Assembly: GCA_964390115.1 (NCBI GenBank)
Contig: CAYMGT010000045.1
Coordinates: forward strand, 1-6,152
Direction of reading: 5' to 3'
Origin: JAIPJA01 sp964390115
GTDB taxonomy: Bacteria; Patescibacteriota; Patescibacteriia; Patescibacteriales; UBA12465
Length of the DNA stretch: 6,152 bases
Part shown: positions 1 to 5,660 of the stretch, piece by piece
How the letters are laid out: each line of letters begins with the position of its first letter
Numbering within the stretch: position 1 is the stretch's first letter
The notes under the pieces: generated by a model
Databases searched by the model: none
Seen by the model: only the letters and a program-made list of their open reading frames with translations
Told to the model about the DNA's origin: nothing
Position numbers and translations under genes: made by a program

Positions 1-17
1 TTTTAAATAATTTATTC

Positions 18-51
18 TAAAAAAACGGGAATTTATTTTCCCGTTTTTTTA
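18..51 (-). terminator. Intrinsic terminator, probably bidirectional
   Basis: A perfect inverted repeat: seven A's then CGGGAA (19-31), a 6-nt loop TTTATT (32-37), and TTCCCG then seven T's (38-50), extended by one T-A pair at 18/51. Read leftward it lies 38 bp past the stop codon of the secreted-protein gene and ends in a U run, so it should end that transcript. Because A and T runs flank the CGGGAA core on both sides, it could equally stop a rightward transcript entering from the left edge. No gene is visible in the first 17 bases. Confidence 0.85.
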
Positions 52-89
52 TATATCTTTGAAATTTTTACCTAACTCCCCTAAAGTAT

Positions 90-1142
90 TTATTGAATTT
101 TATAACCTATACCTGGTTTAACAATATTTCTTATTATCTCACCTAAACTAGGTCTTTCTTTTTCTAATTCATTTTCCTCGCTATCTTTACTTTCTGTAAT
201 CTCACGATTAGATTCTCTAACTACTTCCATAGCTTCTTTAATTTTATTTCTTTGCTCTTGTTTAATTGAAGAAATAACCTTTCCTTGTGAACATTCTTTA
301 GCTAATGTTATTCTTCTTTGAGGACTTAAGTCTTGATTACTTGCAGTCTGCTTAATCTTTAAACATTCATTTATATCCTTTAAATCTGATTTTACATCCT
401 CCTTAGCCTGTTTTAAGTCAACTTCATTCTCAGCAGCATAAGCATAAACTGAATATCTAAGAGCGGTTTTAGTCTTCTGTCTAACGTTATCTTCAATTTT
501 AGCTAAATTTACTTTTTTAATACCTAAACTCATTTTTTTCATTAAGTTATAAGCCGCTTCGTAAGTGCCAGTATAATAAGCTCGACAATTATTAGGATTT
601 ATCCAGTAAGCCTCACCGTGGCTCTCTACTCTTAAAACAATTTTTCCTTTTAATTTATCAGCTAGCACAGAGTTTGAGCAAACATTACTTTCATCAACTT
701 CACTACCTAGCTCTAATTTAGAAAAATTACTCTCATTTATACCTAGAGCTCTTCTCTCTAAAAGTCTGTGAGCTGCTGCTCCATCAGCTAAATACTCTTT
801 ACCTTGACTCTCAGGGTCAACATAATAAACTTCGCCATTGCCTTCTACATCTAAAAGTAAAGAACCACTGAGCCTATTTGATAAAGCTTGGTCTTTCTCA
901 GCGTTTGGTAAATCACTTGGCTCTGGCTCTAAAAGCTCACTTTCAGAAAATTCATCTAAGTCGACTTCATCATTTCCTTCAGTTGCATTAGTTGATAAAA
1001 TAAGAGTAAAATCAGAATCATCAACTAAAAAAGCCTCTTCTATATCTGAAGCACTCACATTATAAGCAACTAAAGAAAAACTAAAAGCTAAAACTAGTCC
1101 AGTAATTAAACCAATTTTAAAAAGACTCATTTTTTTATTCAT
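90..1142 (-). CDS. Secreted protein with two GEAYWINP-type repeats
   Basis: 350 residues, exported, function unknown. Residues 1-31 are a signal peptide: Lys at 3-4 and 9, a hydrophobic core at 10-27, and a likely cut after VSA (29-31). A low-complexity acidic stretch (about 32-85) follows. Two copies of one ~57-residue unit come next, at 87-143 and 160-216. Each has the pattern G-x-(I/L)-x-L-x-VE-x-x-GE-x-Y-x-(V/I)-(N/D)P, then a Tyr-containing strand, then an Ala-rich helix ending in LGI. I know this unit from surface proteins of Patescibacteria, where it is usually written GEAWYVNP...YYLG. The tail (220-350) is charged and helical. The exported part has four cysteines (155, 186, 260, 284). 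The gene stands alone on its strand, is divergent from the response regulator gene and is closed by the terminator at 18-51. The ATG at 1142 was chosen because it gives the complete signal peptide; a second in-frame ATG (Met5, 1130) would also work. No Shine-Dalgarno sequence is visible. Surface attachment or wall binding is a guess. Confidence 0.85.
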   Translation of the reverse strand: MNKKMSLFKIGLITGLVLAFSFSLVAYNVSASDIEEAFLVDDSDFTLILSTNATEGNDEVDLDEFSESELLEPEPSDLPNAEKDQALSNRLSGSLLLDVEGNGEVYYVDPESQGKEYLADGAAAHRLLERRALGINESNFSKLELGSEVDESNVCSNSVLADKLKGKIVLRVESHGEAYWINPNNCRAYYTGTYEAAYNLMKKMSLGIKKVNLAKIEDNVRQKTKTALRYSVYAYAAENEVDLKQAKEDVKSDLKDINECLKIKQTASNQDLSPQRRITLAKECSQGKVISSIKQEQRNKIKEAMEVVRESNREITESKDSEENELEKERPSLGEIIRNIVKPGIGYKIQ

Positions 1143-1158
1143 AAAATTATTATTAATT

Positions 1159-1164
1159 ATTATA
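1159..1164 (-). promoter_or_regulatory. Possible -10 box for the secreted-protein gene
   Basis: On the minus strand these six bases read TATAAT, a perfect -10 hexamer, ending 16 bp before the ATG at 1142. That would give a very short leader. The -35 position (about 1182-1187) reads TAAGAA, which is poor, and it lies inside the inverted repeat at 1174-1190. In such AT-rich DNA a chance TATAAT is quite possible, and an overlapping TATAAT also reads on the plus strand. Confidence 0.3.
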
Positions 1165-1173
1165 ATTAATTAA

Positions 1174-1190
1174 CTTTAAACTTCTTAAAG
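1174..1190. repeat. Short inverted repeat, possible operator
   Basis: CTTTAA (1174-1179), a 5-bp spacer ACTTC, then TTAAAG (1185-1190) form a perfect 6-bp dyad. It covers the place where a -35 element for the leftward gene would sit, so it could be a repressor site. The arms are AT-rich and short, so chance cannot be excluded. Confidence 0.3.
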
Positions 1191-1222
1191 AATATCACAA
1201 GTAAGCTAAATAGTCGAGAAGA

Positions 1223-1243
1223 TAGTTAATCTTTAGTTAATCT
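1223..1243. promoter_or_regulatory. Tandem direct repeat resembling an OmpR/PhoB-family operator
   Basis: TAGTTAATCT occurs at 1223-1232 and again, identically, at 1234-1243, with 11 bp from start to start. On the minus strand this reads TTAACT-AAAGA-TTAACT. Two 6-bp half-sites in direct orientation with 5 bp between them, one helical turn apart, is the layout bound head-to-tail by OmpR/PhoB-family dimers; the Bacillus PhoP box TTAACA-N5-TTAACA is a close parallel. It lies about 80 bp from the secreted-protein start and 86 bp from the regulator start. A further single TTAACT sits at 1170-1175 on the plus strand. Binding by the neighbouring regulator is inferred. Confidence 0.5.
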
Positions 1244-1248
1244 ACTCT

Positions 1249-1262
1249 TTAAGTTTGCTTAA
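1249..1262. repeat. Short inverted repeat upstream of the response regulator
   Basis: TTAAG (1249-1253), a 4-bp spacer TTTG and CTTAA (1258-1262) form a perfect 5-bp dyad just right of the direct repeat. It contains TTGCTT (1255-1260), a passable -35; the TAAAAT hexamers at 1275-1280 and 1280-1285 are 14 and 19 bp further on, neither at ideal spacing. A regulator promoter probably lies in this stretch but cannot be fixed. Confidence 0.25.
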
Positions 1263-1329
1263 TAACAATTTATTTAAAATAAAATAGAAATAATAAATTA
1301 ATAATCTTAAAATCAAAGATTTAAAACTT

Positions 1330-2007
1330 ATGAAGATTTTACTAATTGATGATGACAAAGAAATCGTCAAGCTCTTAAAACTAAGCTTAGAAGCAGAGTT
1401 TTTAGTTATTGACACAGCCTTAAATGGAGAAAAAGGTTGTTTTCTAGCAAAAACTAATAGTTATGATTTAATAATTTTAGACTACGTTATGCCTAAACAA
1501 AATGGCTTGGAAGTCTGTCAGGAGCTTAGAAAAGAAAATATTAACACACCTATACTAATGCTAACCGTTAAAGCTGACATGCCAACAAAGTCAGAAATGT
1601 TTAAGGCTGGTATTGATGATTTTTTAACAAAACCCTTTATATTTGAAGAACTTTTCTTAAGAGTTAAGGCGCTAGGTAAAAGAAAGGCTAACATTAAGGA
1701 AGAAACTTTTAAATTAGACGATCTGATTTTAAATAATCAAACTCATGAAGTTAAAAGAGGAAAAAAATCTATTTATTTAACCAGAAAAGAATTTTGTCTT
1801 CTTTGTTATTTTCTGGAAAATCCTAACAGAGTTTTATCCAGAGCATTAATTTTGGAAAATGTTTGGGATATAAATGCGGACCCTTTCTCCAATACTATTG
1901 AATCTCACATTTTAAATTTAAGAAGGAAAATAGAAATAAAAGACAGCACTAAATTAATCCATACCGTTCCTGGGCGTGGCTACAAATTATCTCTAAAAGC
2001 TTATTGA
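1330..2007 (+). CDS. OmpR/PhoB-family response regulator
   Basis: 225 residues, full length for the family. The N-terminal receiver domain (1-115) has the acidic cluster D7-D8-D9, phospho-acceptor Asp51 in the strand LIILDYVMP, the switch Thr79 and Lys101 of the TKPF motif. The C-terminal winged-helix domain (about 126-223) has LTRKEF (150-155), the recognition-helix region SNTIESHILNLRRKI (187-201) and the wing GRGYKL (215-220). It should be phosphorylated by a sensor kinase and then bind tandem direct repeats as a dimer. No kinase gene is beside it: the next gene is convergent rarA, so the partner must lie elsewhere. The 11-bp-spaced repeat at 1223-1243 is a natural self-regulation site. 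The start is well placed because MKILLIDDD is the canonical beginning. No clear Shine-Dalgarno sequence is seen. The UGA stop overlaps the end of rarA. The subfamily cannot be told from sequence alone, so no symbol is given. Confidence 0.95.
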   Translation: MKILLIDDDKEIVKLLKLSLEAEFLVIDTALNGEKGCFLAKTNSYDLIILDYVMPKQNGLEVCQELRKENINTPILMLTVKADMPTKSEMFKAGIDDFLTKPFIFEELFLRVKALGKRKANIKEETFKLDDLILNNQTHEVKRGKKSIYLTRKEFCLLCYFLENPNRVLSRALILENVWDINADPFSNTIESHILNLRRKIEIKDSTKLIHTVPGRGYKLSLKAY

Positions 2008-3182
2008 TCAAAAAACTTTTTTTGAGCAATTAGCTCAGGTAAATAGCTTTGCTCGGAACTATCTTCAAGTGGTGTGTACTTATAGTCTTTAGCATAGCCT
2101 AATTTCTTCATAAAATCTGTTGGAGCGTTTAAAATATGTAAAGGTGGTCTCAAATTACCACTCTTTAAAACTTCCTCCTTAGCTTTGCTGTAGGCGCTAT
2201 AGGCGAGTATACTTTTTTTAGATTTAGCTAAATAAATAACTAAGTGAGAAAGAATAACGCCACACTCAGGCATACCAATTTTATAACAAGCTTCAAAAGA
2301 ACTATTAGCTAACATTAAGGCACTATTGTTAGCTAATCCAACATCTTCTGAGGCAAAACGTATTAATCTTCTAGCAATATATAGTGGATCTTCCCCGCCT
2401 TCTAACATTCTGGCTAAATAATAGACAGCAGCATTAGCGTCATTTCCTCGCATAGACTTATGTAAAGCAGAAATTAAATTATAGTGCTCATCAGCTTTAT
2501 CATAATATAGAGGTAGTTTTTTTATAGTCATAGCTAAAGTATCTTCATCAATTTCCTTACCATAAACTATAGCTTTTTCTAAAATATTTAGAGCCTGCCT
2601 AGCATCACCATTTGCTAATTGACAAATAATATCTTTAGCTTTTTTACTAATTTTTAAATTTAACTCCTTCTCTACTCTAGTTATAATTTTATTTAGATCT
2701 TTCTTGTTTAAACATTCTAAGACTATAACCTGTGCTCGGGAAAGTAAAGCAGAGTTAATTTCAAAACTAGGGTTTTCTGTGGTCGCTCCAATAAGTATCA
2801 CAGTTCCATTCTCTACATGGGGTAAAAGCGCATCTTGTTGCGATTTATTCCAACGATGAATTTCGTCTATAAATAAAATAGTTTTCTTTCCCAATCTTTT
2901 ATTAGACTCAGCTCTCAAAATAATTAAACGTAAGTCCTTTAAGCCACTAGAAGTAGCACTTAATTTTACAAATTCTGCTTTACTTTCTCTGGCAATAATT
3001 AAAGCTAGAGTAGTTTTACCTACTCCCGCTGGACCCCAAAAAATTAGAGAACTTAAGCTATCTTTTGAAATAGCTATATTCAAAAAACTATTTTTACCCA
3101 CCGCTTCTTCTTGACCAATAAAATCAACTAAAGATTTAGGTCTAAATTTATCCGCTAAAGGTTGTATGTTATAATCTCTCAT
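2001..3182 (-). CDS. rarA: Replication-associated recombination protein A, AAA+ ATPase
   Basis: RarA (MgsA, related to WRNIP1) is a cytoplasmic clamp-loader-like AAA+ ATPase acting at stalled replication forks. From the Met at 3182 the protein has 393 residues. It shows PLADKFRPKSL near the start, Walker A GPAGVGKTT (50-58, Lys56), Walker B ILFIDEIHR (Asp106, Glu107), sensor 1 GATTENP (132-138), the arginine-finger SR (148-149) and sensor 2 GDARQALN (Arg195). The C-terminal oligomerisation region includes EGGEDPLYIARRLIRFASED, NAPT (352-355) and QSYLPE. It ends shortly after that motif, so the tail is shorter than in many relatives. An in-frame ATG at 3209 would add nine hydrophobic residues and lengthen the overlap with murI from 14 to 41 bp. 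Family alignments normally begin just before PLA, so 3182 is preferred. The gene is last in the leftward cluster, and its stop overlaps the end of the response regulator gene. Confidence 0.95.
   Translation of the reverse strand: MRDYNIQPLADKFRPKSLVDFIGQEEAVGKNSFLNIAISKDSLSSLIFWGPAGVGKTTLALIIARESKAEFVKLSATSSGLKDLRLIILRAESNKRLGKKTILFIDEIHRWNKSQQDALLPHVENGTVILIGATTENPSFEINSALLSRAQVIVLECLNKKDLNKIITRVEKELNLKISKKAKDIICQLANGDARQALNILEKAIVYGKEIDEDTLAMTIKKLPLYYDKADEHYNLISALHKSMRGNDANAAVYYLARMLEGGEDPLYIARRLIRFASEDVGLANNSALMLANSSFEACYKIGMPECGVILSHLVIYLAKSKKSILAYSAYSKAKEEVLKSGNLRPPLHILNAPTDFMKKLGYAKDYKYTPLEDSSEQSYLPELIAQKKFFDQ
2003..2030. terminator. Imperfect hairpin at the convergent gene ends
   Basis: ATTGATCAAAAAA (2003-2015) is nearly complementary to TTTTTTGAGCAAT (2018-2030), with one A/G mismatch and hardly any loop. 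It sits where the regulator and rarA transcripts meet. It could help end either transcript, but the T run is inside the stem and not after it, so it is not a classical intrinsic terminator. Confidence 0.25.
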
Positions 3183-3987
3183 CAAGTTTAATATAATTAA
3201 TATTTTCAATTTTAGTGCCTAAAAATCTTTGACCCATTGACTTAAAATTTCCTTGTTTGTCTGTAGCGAAAAAAAGTCTTTGAGCTTCTTGCGATTTTTT
3301 AAGTTTAAGCTCCTGATGTCGACTTAAATAATTTTTTAAACTTTCCGCTACCACTTCTCCAGGACTATAGACCTGACAACTTTTACCCATAATTTGCCTT
3401 ATTTCAGAGAGAAGAAAAGGATAATGAGTACAGCCCAGTATTAATGCTTGAACTTTTTTCATTTTTAACTCTCGCAAATAATGTTTTAAAATCATTTTAG
3501 TTTCAGTCTTCTTTAACCAGTTCTCTTCAATTAAAGGCACTAGCAAAGGAGTAGCTTTTTCAATAACCTCTAAGCCTGATCTGAGTTTAGAAATTTCTTT
3601 CTTATAGACATGAGAATTAATAGTTGCTCTAGTTCCGATTACGCCTATTCTTGATATTTCTTTACTAAACACAACTTTTTCTACTAAAGGAATAACCACC
3701 CCTAAAACATTTTTTTGAGGATACTTTTTAGGAATATACTCTAATTGTAATTTTCTCAAAGCTTGGCTAGAAGCGCTATTACAAGCTAATATAATCAAGT
3801 TAGCTCCTTGAGAAAATAAAAAATCTACTGCTTGGCAACTATATTCATAGATAAGGTCGCTAGATTTATTACCATACGGAACTCTAGCGTTATCACCTAA
3901 ATAAATATAGTCATACTCTGGTAAATCACTTATGAAGTGCTTTAGGACACTTAGTCCACCTAAGCCAGAATCAAAAACTCCAATCAT
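3169..3987 (-). CDS. murI: Glutamate racemase
   Basis: Interconverts L- and D-glutamate in the cytoplasm, supplying D-Glu for peptidoglycan. The 272 residues match the usual length (about 260-280). The N-terminus GVFDSGLGGLSVL carries Asp6 and Ser7, followed by YLGDNARVPYG (29-39). The two catalytic cysteines are Cys69 in LACNSAS, where most relatives have ACNTA, and Cys186 in LGCTHYP, with Thr187 and His188. PLIEE (151-155) matches the usual PLVE segment. All essential residues are present, so the enzyme should be active. The start is fixed by MIGVFDSG; AAAG lies 7 bases upstream as a weak ribosome contact. The gene lies 12 bp after the lipoprotein gene, and its last 14 bp overlap the start of rarA, suggesting cotranscription and coupled translation. 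A cell that makes its own D-Glu is presumably walled. Confidence 0.96.
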   Translation of the reverse strand: MIGVFDSGLGGLSVLKHFISDLPEYDYIYLGDNARVPYGNKSSDLIYEYSCQAVDFLFSQGANLIILACNSASSQALRKLQLEYIPKKYPQKNVLGVVIPLVEKVVFSKEISRIGVIGTRATINSHVYKKEISKLRSGLEVIEKATPLLVPLIEENWLKKTETKMILKHYLRELKMKKVQALILGCTHYPFLLSEIRQIMGKSCQVYSPGEVVAESLKNYLSRHQELKLKKSQEAQRLFFATDKQGNFKSMGQRFLGTKIENINYIKLDERL

Positions 3988-3999
3988 ATATTACTTTAA

Positions 4000-4527
4000 T
4001 TAATTAATATTAAGCGTTTTATAATCATCACTACTTACAGTAAAAATACAGAAATCATTTTCCTGTGAAGGACATTTCAAACTTTGCCTAGAAACATTAT
4101 AATCTTCTTTATTATAAGTAAGATAAGCTTTAAATATAAACATACTGCCATCACTAAAATATTCTATGGGTTGATCCCTACTTACCGTTTCACTAATATC
4201 AGAATTAACACCCTGTAAAGAGGGCGTAGATAATATTAAATCTTTTAATTTATTCCAATTTTCAGAACCATAATATATCTTCACTGTAACAGGATTGCCT
4301 TCAGAGTCTTGTATTACTGGGTACTGTGAATTATCCATCATATACAATTCTATCATTGTTTGTATTTCTTTAGTTTTAGCTATCAAATATTTATCATGGG
4401 CTTCTAATCTTTTTTTGTTAATACTATCCGTTAAAAAACCAGTGCCTTTTGAATTATCTTGACTAACTGAACATCCAGAAAGAATGAGCACAAAGAACAT
4501 TAAAGAAATAATGAATACTTTTTTCAT
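4000..4527 (-). CDS. Lipoprotein with pseudopilin-like extracytoplasmic domain
   Basis: 175 residues, family not recognised by name. Residues 1-18 form a lipoprotein signal peptide: KK at 2-3, a hydrophobic core, and lipobox LSGC with Cys19 as the lipidated residue. After a Ser/Lys linker comes an amphipathic helix (about 38-63) ending in IQTMIELYMMDNSQYP (55-70). That signature closely follows the helix-to-loop junction of GspG-like pseudopilins (IQTALELYYxDNGxYP), but the pilin membrane helix and its cleavage site are replaced by a lipid anchor. The rest is a mixed region with Cys152 and Cys160 eight residues apart, a likely disulfide. It lies between the five-pass membrane protein gene (26 bp upstream) and murI (12 bp downstream), on the same strand. 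The start gives a proper signal peptide; its leader has AATAATAA and no Shine-Dalgarno. Role unknown; an envelope scaffold or pilus-accessory protein is possible. Confidence 0.85.
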   Translation of the reverse strand: MKKVFIISLMFFVLILSGCSVSQDNSKGTGFLTDSINKKRLEAHDKYLIAKTKEIQTMIELYMMDNSQYPVIQDSEGNPVTVKIYYGSENWNKLKDLILSTPSLQGVNSDISETVSRDQPIEYFSDGSMFIFKAYLTYNKEDYNVSRQSLKCPSQENDFCIFTVSSDDYKTLNIN

Positions 4528-4553
4528 AAGTTTTTTATTATTATTTTTATTAT

Positions 4554-5270
4554 TTAATACTTAAGCTCTTCTTCTGGACCAAAACAATTTTCTCCCACCT
4601 TCAAATTTTCCGCTTTATATAAACCTTCTATATAAAAACAAACTTGATAAAAGTCATCTTTATTAGAATAAGTAAAATTACTAATAGAAACATTAAGTGA
4701 AACTGGTTCAAAAATTAAATTATTTAAACTATTAGGATAAATCCCCTGCTCTAATTTATACTCTCTTAATTCTTGTTGAATTGTTTTAGCATCTATAAAA
4801 AGCTTCATACTTTGATTTATTTCATTATTCCATTTATAAGCAAGTATCCATAAAAGAATAATAAATAATCCAATTATTAACGACAAGACAGGGGCTAGAA
4901 ACCTAAGAAATTTATTTAATTTGGGTAATTTATTAATTCCATTTTTAGAAATAAATTTATAAAAATAAAACAAACTACAAACTGCTGTGCCATTAATTGT
5001 TATATCAATTACCTGAACAGCGCTGGTCGCTATACTAATAATTAAAATAAAATAAATCGCAGATAATATAAACCCGATTATTACTACAACTTTTTTTCTA
5101 AAATTACTTATTATTCCCGCAATAAATAAATAAATTCCAAAAGTTAGCCATAAAGTCTCTGATACACCTAACAAAGCTAAAATTATAGAAACAAAAGAAA
5201 TAAAATAAAGAACGATAATACATCTTTTATAAATCTTTAAAATATTCTTTTTATTACTCTCTTGAGTCAT
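4554..5270 (-). CDS. Five-pass membrane protein with pseudopilin-like C-terminal domain
   Basis: 238 residues, no named family recognised. Hydrophobic segments lie at about 15-36, 40-56, 61-82, 86-107 and 124-146. Positive loops (KKNILKIYKR before segment 1, NFRKK after 2, KNGINKLPKLNK after 4) put the N-terminus inside and the C-terminal ~90 residues outside. That outer part has IQQELREYKLEQGIYP (164-179), equivalent to IQTMIELYMMDNSQYP in the neighbouring lipoprotein. It ends with YQVCFYIEG and VGENCFGPEE (Cys211, Cys229), resembling the cysteine-bearing end of Patescibacterial pseudopilins. The gene is 9 bp after the small membrane protein gene and 26 bp before the lipoprotein gene, all on one strand, so the three products probably act together in the envelope. 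The first four segments may be a separate membrane module. Function unknown. The start is the only one giving the full first segment with its basic flank. Confidence 0.82.
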   Translation of the reverse strand: MTQESNKKNILKIYKRCIIVLYFISFVSIILALLGVSETLWLTFGIYLFIAGIISNFRKKVVVIIGFILSAIYFILIISIATSAVQVIDITINGTAVCSLFYFYKFISKNGINKLPKLNKFLRFLAPVLSLIIGLFIILLWILAYKWNNEINQSMKLFIDAKTIQQELREYKLEQGIYPNSLNNLIFEPVSLNVSISNFTYSNKDDFYQVCFYIEGLYKAENLKVGENCFGPEEELKY

Positions 5271-5279
5271 ATATTTATA

Positions 5280-5642
5280 TTAATTATCAAAACTCTTTAT
5301 TAGCTCTCGACAATAATCATAACGATCAAACTCTCCTTGGTTTTGACTAATAAGCTCTCTGCAATCTTTAAGCTCCCACTCTAATTGATTTAAGCTGTCA
5401 TAACTATTTCTAACTTCTTCCCTTTTTTCACTAAAACTAGAAAACTGAAAATAAATAATAGCTCCTAAAATAAGAATAATAATTAATTCAATTAAAATAA
5501 ACTTATTCTTAACACTCTTCTTCTTGGATTTATTTTCAAGCTCATAATCCAAATTATCACCATTATTTTCATTTTCTAGACCTTTATTAGACTCTTCTTC
5601 CTCTAAAATATAATCTTGATTCATATTTTTTTCTTCTAACAT
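5280..5642 (-). CDS. Small single-pass membrane protein, function unknown
   Basis: 120 residues, not recognised. The N-terminal third is very acidic and Asn-rich, then turns basic (KSKKKSVKNK, 38-47) just before one membrane helix (48-67), which places the N-terminus in the cytoplasm. The helix begins FILIELIIILILG, echoing the FTLIEL start of type IV pilins including the Glu at position 5. However, Lys47 replaces the Gly that prepilin peptidase needs, so processing is unlikely. The outer part (68-120) is charged and probably helical, with Cys94 and Cys111, each in a CREL motif. The gene lies 18 bp after the dehydrogenase gene and 9 bp before the five-pass protein gene. Two starts are possible: the ATG at 5642, in an AATAATAA leader, or Met7 at 5624, which has a weak AGAAG about 8 bases upstream. 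Both leave the membrane helix intact. Confidence 0.72.
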   Translation of the reverse strand: MLEEKNMNQDYILEEEESNKGLENENNGDNLDYELENKSKKKSVKNKFILIELIIILILGAIIYFQFSSFSEKREEVRNSYDSLNQLEWELKDCRELISQNQGEFDRYDYCRELIKSFDN

Positions 5643-5660
5643 AATTTTATTATTTATTTA

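Noticed and set aside
838..1065. 75-codon open frame on the plus strand
   Set aside because: It lies wholly antisense to the acidic part of the secreted-protein gene. Its Ser/Lys-rich product reflects the complement of Glu/Asp/Leu codons, and it has no motif or ribosome site.
1161..1166. TATAAT on the plus strand as the regulator's promoter
   Set aside because: It is about 164 bp from the regulator start with no convincing -35, and such hexamers arise easily in this AT-rich stretch.
2005..2007. UGA read as glycine (Gracilibacteria/Absconditabacteria code)
   Set aside because: The response regulator ends at this UGA exactly at the normal family C-terminus, and no recognised gene has an in-frame UGA.
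3996..4013. TTAATTAATTAATATTAA-like palindromic stretch between the lipoprotein gene and murI
   Set aside because: It is a simple AT repeat overlapping the lipoprotein stop codon, with no GC stem for a terminator and no operator-like organisation.
5280..5642. Calling the small membrane protein a true prepilin
   Set aside because: There is no Gly before the Phe, the leader is far too long and acidic, and no pilus assembly genes are present.
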